Positions 17,618-26,662 of a stretch of DNA of 35,023 nucleotides are shown here, one piece after another. The DNA is from CAYJFK01 sp964369475 (GTDB lineage: Bacteria > Bacillota > Clostridia > Oscillospirales > Feifaniaceae), in contig CAYJFK010000023.1 in the NCBI GenBank assembly GCA_964369475.1, positions 1 to 35,023 of the forward strand. Reading direction: 5' to 3'. Each line of letters opens with the position of its first letter. The first letter of the stretch is position 1. Below the pieces are notes generated by a model. The model worked only from the letters and a program-made list of their open reading frames with translations, did no database searches and was not told the origin of the DNA. A program made the translations under genes and the position numbers.

Positions 17618-17626
17618 TCTTTTATT
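17590..17626 (+). terminator. Terminator of the Sia-like operon
   Basis: A perfect 13-bp stem (GAGGGGCAACTAC, TT loop, GTAGTTGCCCCTC) is followed by TCTTTTATTTTAT. The upstream copy at 17402-17429 lacks a T-run, so this second copy is the functional plus-strand end. It ends transcription from the PLP-enzyme gene and may also stop minus-strand read-through. Confidence 0.75.
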
Positions 17627-18113
17627 TTATCGCATGATAAGCCTAATAGGTTAATGAAATGCCTATGGGCTACCTATTATGGAAAAAAGTCCGCTAAAAA
17701 ATGCGCATACATAACGACTTATCTGACCTGAATGGCAGTGACAGGAATTTTTAATGTAATTATTACTAATGCTCACTTTGCTTCAAAGCAGTCAATGTGG
17801 GACTTTTTACGTTAAAATAAGTGTAACGCCTTGATATGTTAATAGCATATAATAACTTCTACTTTTGCCATAATTAATTCTATTGCTACGCTCCCCTACT
17901 ACAACAAGTTGAAAGGATGCCAAAAAGCGCACTGATTAGAACTAATCTATCCACCCTCTACCGCAAGAAACAGACCCGATTTTTCGCGGCGGGTTCTTGC
18001 GGGAGAGGGGGGCGGGGGGGGGGGGGGGGGGGGCGGGGCGGGGGCCCCTCCCTCCCTCGCCCTCACGGTGGTGTTTATGACAAAACTACGTTTCGTCATA
18101 AACACCACCGTGT
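17627..18113. other. Non-coding stretch with two long hairpins and a 20-G tract
   Basis: I see no gene between 17627 and the tuf terminator. From 17954 to 18009 lies a long hairpin (CCCTCT then CCGCAAGAA, pairing with TTCTTGCGG then AGAGGG). From 18014 to 18033 there are 20 consecutive Gs inside a G/C-only tract. From 18064 to 18112 lies a perfect 18-bp stem (CACGGTGGTGTTTATGAC and its complement). The composition is unlike the rest of the window. Sequencing or assembly error is a real possibility. Confidence 0.55.
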
Positions 18114-18114
18114 A

Positions 18115-18148
18115 ACAAAAAAGCGTGTTGCCTAACGGCAACACGCTT
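18115..18148 (-). terminator. Terminator of tuf
   Basis: A perfect 12-bp stem (AAGCGTGTTGCC around TAAC, 18121-18148) lies 14 nt after the tuf stop and is followed by a T6 run on the minus strand. It is a canonical Rho-independent terminator. Confidence 0.88.
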
Positions 18149-18162
18149 TTAAAAAACTTAGA

Positions 18163-19365
18163 TTACTGAGCTGTGTCGATAACAACGCCCGATCCAACTG
18201 TACGGCCACCCTCACGGATAGCGAAACGTAGACCTTCTTCGATAGCGATGGATGTGATTAGCTCAACATTCATCTCGATGTTATCGCCAGGCATGCACAT
18301 CTCTACACCACCATCAAGCTCAACAACACCTGTAACGTCAGTTGTACGGAAGTAGAACTGAGGACGGTAGTTATTGAAGAAAGGTGTATGACGGCCGCCT
18401 TCGTCCTTTGTTAGAACGTAAACTTGGCCACGGAACTTTGTTAGAGGCTTGATGGAGCCGGGCTTCGCAAGAACTTGGCCACGCTCGATCTCTGTACGCT
18501 GTACGCCACGTAGAAGTACGCCAACGTTGTCGCCAGCCTCTGCATAGTCAAGAAGCTTACGGAACATCTCGATACCTGTAACAACAGTCTTACGAGGTGC
18601 TTCCATTAGACCAACAATTTCGATTTCCTCGGATAGGTTTAGCTGACCTCTCTCAACACGGCCTGTTGCAACAGTACCACGGCCTGTAATTGTGAAGACG
18701 TCTTCAACAGGCATTAGGAAAGGTAGGTCTGCCTTTCTCTCAGGAGTTGGGATATACTCGTCAACTGCAGCCATTAGTTCCTGAATGCTTGCATACTCAG
18801 CAGCAGCAGGATCGTTAGAGTCGCACTCGAGAGCCTTTAGGCCCGAACCCTTGATGATCGGAATATCGTCGCCGGGGAAGTCGTATGTCGATAGAAGATC
18901 ACGGATCTCCATCTCAACTAGCTCTAGTAGCTCTTCGTCGTCAACCTGATCAACCTTGTTCATGTAAACAACGATGTAAGGAACGCCAACCTGACGAGCA
19001 AGTAGGATGTGCTCACGAGTCTGGGGCATGGGGCCGTCTGCTGCCGAAACAACAAGGATAGCGCCGTCCATCTGTGCAGCACCTGTGATCATGTTCTTAA
19101 CGTAGTCAGCATGGCCGGGGCAGTCAACATGAGCATAGTGACGAGCTTCTGTTTGGTACTCAACGTGTGCTGTGTTGATTGTGATACCACGCTCTCTCTC
19201 TTCGGGAGCCTTATCGATCATGTCGTAAGCCTCGTACTGTGCATTACCCGAAAGGGATAGCACCTTTGTGATAGCAGCTGTTAGTGTTGTCTTTCCATGA
19301 TCAACGTGGCCTATCGTACCAATGTTAACATGGGGTTTATTTCTTTCAAACTTTTCCTTTGCCAT
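18163..19365 (-). CDS. tuf: Translation elongation factor Tu
   Basis: EF-Tu delivers aminoacyl-tRNA to the ribosome as a GTP complex. It has 400 residues, the standard length. The GTPase motifs are GHVDHGKT (19-26), DCPGHADY and NKVD, followed by the two beta-barrel domains. AAGGAGG lies ten nt before the ATG. It follows fusA by 109 bp with its own promoter in the gap, and is closed by a strong terminator, so it can be expressed beyond the level of the ribosomal operon. No ribosomal protein genes follow. Confidence 0.98.
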   Translation of the reverse strand: MAKEKFERNKPHVNIGTIGHVDHGKTTLTAAITKVLSLSGNAQYEAYDMIDKAPEERERGITINTAHVEYQTEARHYAHVDCPGHADYVKNMITGAAQMDGAILVVSAADGPMPQTREHILLARQVGVPYIVVYMNKVDQVDDEELLELVEMEIRDLLSTYDFPGDDIPIIKGSGLKALECDSNDPAAAEYASIQELMAAVDEYIPTPERKADLPFLMPVEDVFTITGRGTVATGRVERGQLNLSEEIEIVGLMEAPRKTVVTGIEMFRKLLDYAEAGDNVGVLLRGVQRTEIERGQVLAKPGSIKPLTKFRGQVYVLTKDEGGRHTPFFNNYRPQFYFRTTDVTGVVELDGGVEMCMPGDNIEMNVELITSIAIEEGLRFAIREGGRTVGSGVVIDTAQ

Positions 19366-19409
19366 TGGACTTAATCCTCCTTAAATATGAATGAATAACG
19401 CTTATCGTT

Positions 19410-19438
19410 ATCATACAATGTTTTTATTAAAATTGCAA
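19410..19438 (-). promoter_or_regulatory. Internal promoter of tuf
   Basis: In the fusA-tuf gap, on the minus strand, TTGCAA (19433-19438), a 17-nt spacer and TATGAT (19410-19415) form a plausible promoter. An inverted repeat ATAACG/CGTTAT lies at the expected start of the transcript. Confidence 0.5.
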
Positions 19439-19474
19439 TAGTTTTATTGTTAAAAATGTTAAAATTTCGAAATT

Positions 19475-21556
19475 TTAAGCATCTTTATTGCGAGAACCCA
19501 TAATGGCCTCGCCAACAGACTTCGGAACTTCTGTGTAGTGGCTTGGCTCCATGCTGTAAACGCCTCTACCCTGAGTCTTGGAACGAAGGTCTGTTGCATA
19601 TCCGAACATCTCGGAAAGCGGTACAGTTGCTGTAATTTCCTGTCCACCGCCGATTGCACCCATGCTCGCGATTTGACCACGGCGTGAGTTAAGGTCACCA
19701 ATAACATCACCCATGTAATCCTCGGGCACAGTTACAACGACCTTCATGATCGGCTCTGTTAGAACAGGATCGGCTTTTCTCATAGCTTCCTTGAAAGCCA
19801 TCGAGCCTGCGATCTTAAAGGCCATTTCAGAGGAGTCAACCTCATGGTACGAGCCATCGTATAGTGTTACCTTTACGTCGACAACGTTGTAGCCTGCAAG
19901 AACACCTGCTTGAGTTGCGCCTTGGATACCTTGGTCAACAGCTGGGATATATTCCTTGGGAATAGATCCGCCGACGATCTTGTTTTCGAATACATAACCC
20001 GAACCAGGTTCGCCCGGCTCAAGAATGATCTTAACGTGACCGTACTGACCCTTACCGCCCGACTGACGAGCGTACTTTTGGTCGACATCTGCCTTGCGAC
20101 GGATTGTCTCTTTGTAGGAAACCTGAGGCTTACCTACGTTTGCTTCGACCTTAAACTCACGAAGTAGACGATCTACGATGATTTCAAGGTGAAGCTCTCC
20201 CATACCTGCGATGATTGTCTGACCTGTTTCCTCATCCGTATATGTGCGGAATGTGGGGTCTTCTTCTGCAAGTTTCGAAAGTGCTATACCCATCTTCTCT
20301 TGACCTGCCTTGGTCTTAGGCTCGATCGCAACCCTAATAACTGGCTCCGGGAATTCCATCGACTCAAGGATAACTGCGTTCTTCTCGTCACAAAGTGTAT
20401 CACCTGTTGTGGTGTTCTTTAGACCAACAGCAGCAGCGATATCGCCCGAGTAAACCTCGTCGATGTCCTGTCTCGAGTTTGCGTGCATCTGAAGGATACG
20501 GCCAAGACGCTCGCGGTCTTTCTTTGTGGAGTTGTAGACAGAAGAACCCTTCTTAGCGATACCGGAGTATACACGGAAGAAGCAGAGCTTTCCTACAAAG
20601 GGGTCTGTCATAATCTTAAATGCAAGAGCCGAGAAAGGCTCTTCGTCCGACGCATGTCTCTCCATCTCTTCATCTGTATCAGGATCTACACCCTTGATAG
20701 CAGGAATGTCGAGTGGTGAAGGCATGTAGTCAATAACTGCATCAAGCAGTTTTTGAACGCCCTTGTTACGGTAGGAAGTACCGCAAACAACGGGAACCAT
20801 CATGTTGGCAATAGTTGCCTTACGGATAGCTACTTTGATTTCATCTATGGAAATTTCTTCCTCCATGAGGTACTTTTCCATAAGCGATTCATCGACATCT
20901 GCAATAGCTTCCATAATCTTCTGGCGAGCTTCTGTTGCAGCTTCTACCATGTCTGCCGGAATATCCTCTACCCTAATGTCAGAGCCCTTGTCGTCGTAGT
21001 AGACATAAGCCTTCATCTCGACAAGGTCGACAACACCCTTAAAGGTGTCCTCAGCGCCGATAGGTAGCTGAATCGGTACGGCATTACACTTTAGACGATC
21101 AAGCATCATGCCGACAACTCTGTGGAAGTCAGCACCCATGATGTCCATCTTGTTGACATATGCCATACGGGGTACTCCGTATTTATCAGCTTGTCTCCAA
21201 ACTGTTTCGGATTGGGGCTCAACGCCGCCCTTTGCGCAAAAAACGGTGACCGACCCGTCAAGAACACGTAGAGAACGCTCAACTTCAACTGTGAAGTCAA
21301 CGTGTCCCGGTGTGTCGATGATGTTTACTCTGTTGCCATTCCATTGGCATGTTGTAGCAGCCGAAGTGATGGTGATACCTCTCTCCTGCTCTTGCTCCAT
21401 CCAGTCCATGGTAGCGGCACCGTCGTGAACTTCACCTAACTTGTGGGTAATACCGGTATAGTAAAGTATACGCTCGGTCGTCGTCGTTTTTCCGGCATCA
21501 ATGTGCGCCATGATACCTATATTACGAGTTAACTCTAATGGAAATTCTCTTGGCAT
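19475..21556 (-). CDS. fusA: Translation elongation factor G
   Basis: EF-G is the translocase GTPase, also needed with RRF for ribosome recycling. It has 693 residues. The G-domain motifs are AHIDAGKT (17-24), DTPGHVDF and NKMD; the C-terminal domains contain GMGELHLE and the conserved GQYGHVK segment. It is 39 bp downstream of rpsG, with a GGAGAG SD. It sits in the usual rpsL-rpsG-fusA-tuf order. Confidence 0.98.
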   Translation of the reverse strand: MPREFPLELTRNIGIMAHIDAGKTTTTERILYYTGITHKLGEVHDGAATMDWMEQEQERGITITSAATTCQWNGNRVNIIDTPGHVDFTVEVERSLRVLDGSVTVFCAKGGVEPQSETVWRQADKYGVPRMAYVNKMDIMGADFHRVVGMMLDRLKCNAVPIQLPIGAEDTFKGVVDLVEMKAYVYYDDKGSDIRVEDIPADMVEAATEARQKIMEAIADVDESLMEKYLMEEEISIDEIKVAIRKATIANMMVPVVCGTSYRNKGVQKLLDAVIDYMPSPLDIPAIKGVDPDTDEEMERHASDEEPFSALAFKIMTDPFVGKLCFFRVYSGIAKKGSSVYNSTKKDRERLGRILQMHANSRQDIDEVYSGDIAAAVGLKNTTTGDTLCDEKNAVILESMEFPEPVIRVAIEPKTKAGQEKMGIALSKLAEEDPTFRTYTDEETGQTIIAGMGELHLEIIVDRLLREFKVEANVGKPQVSYKETIRRKADVDQKYARQSGGKGQYGHVKIILEPGEPGSGYVFENKIVGGSIPKEYIPAVDQGIQGATQAGVLAGYNVVDVKVTLYDGSYHEVDSSEMAFKIAGSMAFKEAMRKADPVLTEPIMKVVVTVPEDYMGDVIGDLNSRRGQIASMGAIGGGQEITATVPLSEMFGYATDLRSKTQGRGVYSMEPSHYTEVPKSVGEAIMGSRNKDA

Positions 21557-21595
21557 TGTTCTCTCCTGTTCTTTTTGACGAAAATCGACCGAATT

Positions 21596-22066
21596 TTAGA
21601 AACGGTAATGTGCAAATGCTCTGTTGGATTCTGCCATACGGTGTGTGTCGTCCTTTTTCTTAACTGCACCACCGGTGTTGTTGACTGCATCCATTAGCTC
21701 GCCTGCAAGCCTTTCAGCCATTAGACGCTCGCCTCTCGATCTCGAATATGTTGTTAGCCAACGTAGTCCGAGTGTACGGCGACGATCAGGGCGAACCTCG
21801 AGCGGTACTTGGTATGTGGCACCACCTACACGGCGAGCCTTAACCTCTAGTACGGGCATGATGTTTTCTAAAGCCGCTTCGAAAGTTTCGAGCGGATCTT
21901 TGCCCGACTTCTCCTTAATGATGTCAAATGCATCATAAACTATCTTCTGTGCTACACCCTTTTTGCCATCGTACATAATGTTGTTGATTAGACGAGTGAC
22001 AAGCTTACTTCCGTAGAGCGGATCGGGTAACACGTCCCTTGCGGGTACTGAACCTCTTCTGGGCAC
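21596..22066 (-). CDS. rpsG: 30S ribosomal protein S7
   Basis: S7 binds the 3' domain of 16S rRNA and nucleates head assembly. It has 156 residues with the standard start PRRGSVPARDVLPDP and the end SNRAFAHYRF. The start is GTG at 22066, seven nt after GGAGGG. The reading frame runs on upstream to an ATG at 22177, but those residues have no counterpart in S7. It lies 151 nt after rpsL and before fusA. Confidence 0.97.
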   Translation of the reverse strand: MPRRGSVPARDVLPDPLYGSKLVTRLINNIMYDGKKGVAQKIVYDAFDIIKEKSGKDPLETFEAALENIMPVLEVKARRVGGATYQVPLEVRPDRRRTLGLRWLTTYSRSRGERLMAERLAGELMDAVNNTGGAVKKKDDTHRMAESNRAFAHYRF

Positions 22067-22217
22067 TTTTCTTCCCTCCTTCACATAATTATTGAACTCA
22101 TAGGTACTCGAAAGACTAAAACTTCCGTCAGTGCGCACAAGACGTTTAGTACATCTACATAAAACGCTTTTGCGCATCTAACCTTGTTAGTGTGATTATC
22201 GAGTATGGCGACAAATC

Positions 22218-22631
22218 TTACTTCGCTTTGGGAGTCTTAGTCCCGTACTTAGATCTACCCTGACGGCGTGTTGCAACACCTTGTGTATCGAGCGTACCTC
22301 TTATGATGTGGTAACGAACACCGGGAAGATCCTTAACTCTGCCGCCTCTGATGAGAACAACGTTATGCTCTTGAAGGTTGTGCCCAACGCCCGGAATGTA
22401 AGCCGAGACTTCTGTTCCGTTCGATAACCTTACACGAGCAATCTTACGAAGTGCTGAGTTAGGCTTCTTAGGTGTCATTGTTTTAACAGCTGTGCAAACT
22501 CCTCTCTTTTGCGGAGCAGCCTGATCTGTTGCCACCTTTTTAAGCGTGTTGTAACCCTTCTGAAGAGCCGGTGCTTTAGACTTGTCTACCTGTGTCTTTC
22601 TGCCCTGCTTTACTAGCTGGTTAAACGTCAT
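22218..22631 (-). CDS. rpsL: 30S ribosomal protein S12
   Basis: S12 lies at the decoding centre and is the main site of streptomycin-resistance mutations. It has 137 residues. The lysines usually altered in resistant strains are wild type here in TPKKPNSA and in the VKDLPGVRYH loop. The start is ATG 22631, ten nt after GGAGG; an upstream in-frame ATG at 22694 would add a non-conserved stretch. It follows ybxF by 72 nt. Confidence 0.98.
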   Translation of the reverse strand: MTFNQLVKQGRKTQVDKSKAPALQKGYNTLKKVATDQAAPQKRGVCTAVKTMTPKKPNSALRKIARVRLSNGTEVSAYIPGVGHNLQEHNVVLIRGGRVKDLPGVRYHIIRGTLDTQGVATRRQGRSKYGTKTPKAK

Positions 22632-22703
22632 AAAAATATATCCTCCTTTCCTCAAGTATATATATATTTCAAACCGAAAACGGTTTAAAACCAAAATAAT
22701 TTG

Positions 22704-22943
22704 CTACTTTAAAGTAGCGGCCGTTGCAGAGCCGACATCTATTGCGCACATCATGCCAAGCTTTTTCATGCTCTCGACAAATTCTATGCTAACATTTGCA
22801 TCGCTACACATGTTAGCAATATCGGATTTTAGCATATCGTCGGCATCGTTTGCTATATAAACAACCTTTGCTCTGCCCTCTTTTATTGCCTTTTTTGTCT
22901 GCTTAAGACCGACAACCTTCGGACTGTCTCCGAATTCATTCAT
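22704..22943 (-). CDS. ybxF: L7Ae-family ribosomal-like protein
   Basis: A 79-residue protein of the L7Ae/L30e family. Its Bacillus relatives YbxF and YlxQ bind kink-turn RNAs. The family pattern is seen in GLKQTKKAIKEG, VYIANDADD and the C-terminal hydrophobic strand. Its place between rpoC and rpsL is the same as that of ybxF in Bacillus. It is the first gene of the transcript from the promoter at 22976-23005, which continues into rpsL, rpsG and fusA. The exact cellular role is not established. Confidence 0.9.
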   Translation of the reverse strand: MNEFGDSPKVVGLKQTKKAIKEGRAKVVYIANDADDMLKSDIANMCSDANVSIEFVESMKKLGMMCAIDVGSATAATLK

Positions 22944-22975
22944 CCCTCATCGACTCCTTTTTCGCATACTATGGT

Positions 22976-23005
22976 ATTGTATCAAAAACACATATATTTT
23001 GTCAA
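22976..23005 (-). promoter_or_regulatory. Promoter of ybxF-rpsL-rpsG-fusA
   Basis: On the minus strand, a consensus TTGACA (23000-23005), an 18-nt spacer and TACAAT (22976-22981) lie between the rpoC terminator and ybxF. This separates the ribosomal-protein operon from rpoBC. Confidence 0.7.
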
Positions 23006-23050
23006 TACCTGATATGAATTATTCATAAACTCTTAAAATTTCTTAAACAA

Positions 23051-23084
23051 AATCTCTCCCACGGACGGTTTTACCGTCCGTGGG
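23051..23084 (-). terminator. Terminator after rpoC
   Basis: A perfect 11-bp GC-rich stem (CCCACGGACGG, loop TTTTA, CCGTCCGTGGG; 23058-23084) lies ten nt after the rpoC stop. The following minus-strand sequence is AGAGATTTTG, a weak T-run, so some read-through into ybxF is possible. Confidence 0.7.
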
Positions 23085-23093
23085 AAATATTTT

Positions 23094-26000
23094 TTACTGT
23101 ATAACTTCTTCTACTTCGTAGGTTTCGACAACTTCTTTAACTGCCTCTGTCGCTTGATAGCGTGCCATACCGGTACCTGCCGGAACAAGCTTACCGATAA
23201 TAACATTTTCCTTTAGACCAAGTAGCGGATCTACCTTGCCCTTGATTGCAGCCTCTGTAAGAACCTTTGTTGTCTCCTGGAAGGAGGCGGCAGATAGGAA
23301 GGAGTCTGTTGCAAGCGAAGCCTTTGTAATACCTTGAAGTACAGACTCGCCGACAGCAGGTGCAAGCCCTGTTTCGCCTTCGGCTATGCGACGTTCTATA
23401 TCTGCATTAATTCTTGCAAACTCGCCCGAGTCTACAAGTGTTCCTACAAGAAGTCCTGTCGATCCTTCTGTTTCGACTCTAATCTTGCGGAGCATCTGAC
23501 GAACGATTACCTCGATATGCTTATCGCTGATACCAACACCCTGTAAGCGGTAAACTCTCTGAACTTCGCTTATTAGGTAGTTTTGAACAGCAAGCGATCC
23601 CGAAATTCTCATTAGCTCACTCGGATTTAGCGAGCCTTCTGTCAGCTGGTCTCCGACCTCGACAATGTCGCCATTGTTAGGTCTAATCTTAGCCGAGAAG
23701 GCAATTTGGTATTCACGTCTGTCGCCTATCTCGTCGTTTGTTACTATAATCTTACGAAGCTTTCCGCCGTCCTCTATCGTTACAACGCCGTCTATCTCGG
23801 AAATTGTAGCGTGCGACTTTGGCTTTCTTGCCTCGAAAAGTTCTTCAACACGGGGTAGACCCTGTGTTATATCTTCCGCAGTAGCGATACCACCAGTATG
23901 GAAGGTACGCATTGTAAGCTGTGTGCCGGGCTCTCCGATAGACTGTGCGGCGATAATACCAACAGCCTCGCCGATGTTAATGTCCTCGCCCGTGGCAAGG
24001 TTTCTGCCGTAGCACTTAGCGCAAACGCCTTGTTCTGCCTTACAGGTCATAACAGAACGTACCTCGGCAACCGTTACACCTCTTTCAACAACAAGCTCTG
24101 CAAGCTCGTCTGTTATAAGTGTATCTGTATCAACAATTACCTCGCCCGTGGCAGGATCTACTATATTCTTAGCAGGATAACGGCCGACAAGACGCTCTGT
24201 AAGCCCCTCAATGACAGCTTTACCGTTCATGATGTCCTCTACAATTATGCCGTCCTCTGTTCCGCAATCGATCTTTCTGATGATAACTTCCTGCGCAACG
24301 TCTACAAGACGACGAGTTAGATAGCCCGACTCAGCCGTTCTAAGCGCTGTATCGGCAAGACCCTTACGAGCACCACGAGAGGAGATAAAGTATTCAAGAA
24401 CCGAAAGACCTTCACGGAAGTTAGCTCTAATCGGAATTTCGATTGTCTTACCCGATGTATTTGCCATAAGTCCACGCATACCTGCAAGCTGACGAATCTG
24501 CTTCATCGATCCACGGGCACCGGAGTCGGCCATCATGTAGATCGGATTGTATTTATCAAGGTTTGCCGAAAGTGCGTTTGTAACTTCGTCTGTCGCTCTC
24601 TCCCAGCGCTTGATAACAGCTGCATATCTCTCTTGCTCGGACAGTAGACCACGTCTAAACTTCTTTGTAATCTCACGCACATCTATTTCTGCCTCTGCAA
24701 GTAGCGGTGCCTTCTCCTCGGGAACGACCATGTCCACAAAGGAAATAGTTGTAGCGCCCTTTGTAGAATACTTAAATCCGAGCGACTTTACCTTGTCGAG
24801 CACATCTGCCGACAGTGCAAAGCCGTGCTTTCTTATGCACTTGTCAACAATGTCGCCAAGCTTGCCCTTTGTGGCTGTAAATGTTATTTCAAAATCAAAG
24901 TACTTTTCGGGGTCACTTCTATCTACAAAGCCAAGGTCTTGAGGAATTGGCCCATTGAAGATTATCTGACCTACTGTGCAATCGACAATCTTGCTCTGCA
25001 TAATGCCGTTAAGCTCTTTTTCAACTCTAACCTTGATTGCAGCGTGAAGTGCAACAACACCTGTATCGTAAGCCATAAGAGCTTCGTCGATGTTGGAGAA
25101 TATCTTTCCTTCGCCAAGGCAGCCTTCCCTCTTTAGTGTGAGGTAGTAAGCGCCGAGAACCATATCCTGAGAAGGAACGGTAACAGGGCGGCCGTCCTGC
25201 GGCTTTAGGAGGTTGTTTGCCGATAGCATTAGGAAACGTGCCTCTGCCTGTGCTTCGGAGGATAGAGGTACGTGAACAGCCATCTGGTCGCCGTCGAAGT
25301 CGGCGTTGTAAGCTGTACAGACAAGCGGATGAAGCTTTATGGCACGTCCTTCTACAAGAACAGGCTCAAAGGCTTGGATACCAAGTCTGTGAAGTGTAGG
25401 CGCACGGTTTAGAAGAACCGGATGTTCCTTGATTACTTCTTCAAGTGCGTCCCAAACTTCCGTCGTTGCCTTGGAAACAAGCTTTTTAGCTCCGTTTACA
25501 TTTTGTGCAAGACCGATCTCCTCAAGGCGACGCATGACAAATGGCTTAAATAGCTCAAGTGCCATTTCCTTTGGCAGACCACACTGATAAATCTTAAGGT
25601 CGGGGCCGACAACGATAACCGAACGTCCCGAGTAGTCAACACGCTTACCTAGTAGGTTCTGTCTAAAACGACCTTGCTTACCCTTTAGCATGTCGGAAAG
25701 GCTCTTTAGCGGCCTGTTGTTAGGCCCTGTTACAGGGCGGCCACGTCTGCCGTTGTCTATAAGTGAGTCAACAGCCTCTTGTAGCATTCTCTTTTCGTTT
25801 CTCACGATTATATCGGGAGCACCGAGGTCGAGAAGCTTTTGCAGACGGTTATTTCTGTTTATAACTCTACGGTATAGATCGTTTAGGTCACTACTTGCAA
25901 AACGACCTCCGTCGAGCTGAACCATTGGGCGTATTTCCGGGGGAATAACGGGGACAACGTCCAGTATCATCCACTCGGGGCGATTGCCCGACAGTCTGAA

Positions 26001-26645
26001 TGCCTCAACAGCTTCAAGGCGCTTTACAACTCTAAGTCTCTTTTGACCTGTCGTTGTGTCGAGTTCTCCCTTTAGTTCCTCTGAAAGTTTATCAAGGTTT
26101 ATCTCGGCAAGTAGCTCTTTTATTGCCTCAGCACCCATGCCAACACGGAAATCTTCGCCATATCTCTCGTATTTATCGGCATATTCATGCTCGTTTAATA
26201 TCTCCATTTTGGTAAGCGATGTGTCCTTACCGGGGTCTAAAACTATATATGATGCAAAGTATAGCACTCTCTCAAGGTCACGGGGCGACTTATCGAGAAG
26301 AAGTCCCATTCTTGAAGGAATACCCTTAAAGTACCAAATGTGCGACACGGGAGCTGCAAGTTCAATATGACCCATGCGCTCACGGCGTACCTTTGCTCTC
26401 GTTACCTCTACTCCGCACTTTTCGCAAACTTTGCCCTTGTAGCGGTGACGCTTATACTTTCCGCAAAAGCACTCCCAGTCCTTTGTCGGTCCAAAGATTT
26501 TCTCGCAAAACAGACCGTCTCTCTCGGGCTTTAGTGTGCGGTAATTTATTGTCTCGGGCTTTTTTACCTCACCTTTAGACCACGAGCGTATCATGTCCGG
26601 GGAGGCAAGGCCTATTTTAATGCTGTCAAATGTGTTAAATTCCAA
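23094..26645 (-). CDS. rpoC: RNA polymerase beta-prime subunit
   Basis: The catalytic subunit of RNA polymerase, 1183 residues, typical of Firmicutes. The N-terminal zinc site is C59, C61, C74, C77. The catalytic magnesium motif NADFDGDQMAVHVP is intact, and the second zinc site is CKAEQGVCAKCYG. The start is TTG at 26645, seven nt after AAGGAGG, and gives the family's normal N terminus EFNTFDSIKIGLASP. No ATG nearby would do so. It follows rpoB by 17 nt in one transcript. Confidence 0.98.
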   Translation of the reverse strand: MEFNTFDSIKIGLASPDMIRSWSKGEVKKPETINYRTLKPERDGLFCEKIFGPTKDWECFCGKYKRHRYKGKVCEKCGVEVTRAKVRRERMGHIELAAPVSHIWYFKGIPSRMGLLLDKSPRDLERVLYFASYIVLDPGKDTSLTKMEILNEHEYADKYERYGEDFRVGMGAEAIKELLAEINLDKLSEELKGELDTTTGQKRLRVVKRLEAVEAFRLSGNRPEWMILDVVPVIPPEIRPMVQLDGGRFASSDLNDLYRRVINRNNRLQKLLDLGAPDIIVRNEKRMLQEAVDSLIDNGRRGRPVTGPNNRPLKSLSDMLKGKQGRFRQNLLGKRVDYSGRSVIVVGPDLKIYQCGLPKEMALELFKPFVMRRLEEIGLAQNVNGAKKLVSKATTEVWDALEEVIKEHPVLLNRAPTLHRLGIQAFEPVLVEGRAIKLHPLVCTAYNADFDGDQMAVHVPLSSEAQAEARFLMLSANNLLKPQDGRPVTVPSQDMVLGAYYLTLKREGCLGEGKIFSNIDEALMAYDTGVVALHAAIKVRVEKELNGIMQSKIVDCTVGQIIFNGPIPQDLGFVDRSDPEKYFDFEITFTATKGKLGDIVDKCIRKHGFALSADVLDKVKSLGFKYSTKGATTISFVDMVVPEEKAPLLAEAEIDVREITKKFRRGLLSEQERYAAVIKRWERATDEVTNALSANLDKYNPIYMMADSGARGSMKQIRQLAGMRGLMANTSGKTIEIPIRANFREGLSVLEYFISSRGARKGLADTALRTAESGYLTRRLVDVAQEVIIRKIDCGTEDGIIVEDIMNGKAVIEGLTERLVGRYPAKNIVDPATGEVIVDTDTLITDELAELVVERGVTVAEVRSVMTCKAEQGVCAKCYGRNLATGEDINIGEAVGIIAAQSIGEPGTQLTMRTFHTGGIATAEDITQGLPRVEELFEARKPKSHATISEIDGVVTIEDGGKLRKIIVTNDEIGDRREYQIAFSAKIRPNNGDIVEVGDQLTEGSLNPSELMRISGSLAVQNYLISEVQRVYRLQGVGISDKHIEVIVRQMLRKIRVETEGSTGLLVGTLVDSGEFARINADIERRIAEGETGLAPAVGESVLQGITKASLATDSFLSAASFQETTKVLTEAAIKGKVDPLLGLKENVIIGKLVPAGTGMARYQATEAVKEVVETYEVEEVIQ

Positions 26646-26662
26646 AGCTGCTCCTCCTTATA

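Noticed and set aside
17917..18144. Glycine-rich and proline-rich ORFs across the G tract on both strands
   Set aside because: They are products of the low-complexity G/C run, with no SD and no conserved sequence.
22067..22177. N-terminal extension of S7
   Set aside because: The standard S7 start PRRGSVPARD follows a GTG with a strong SD; upstream codons are read-through of the intergenic region.
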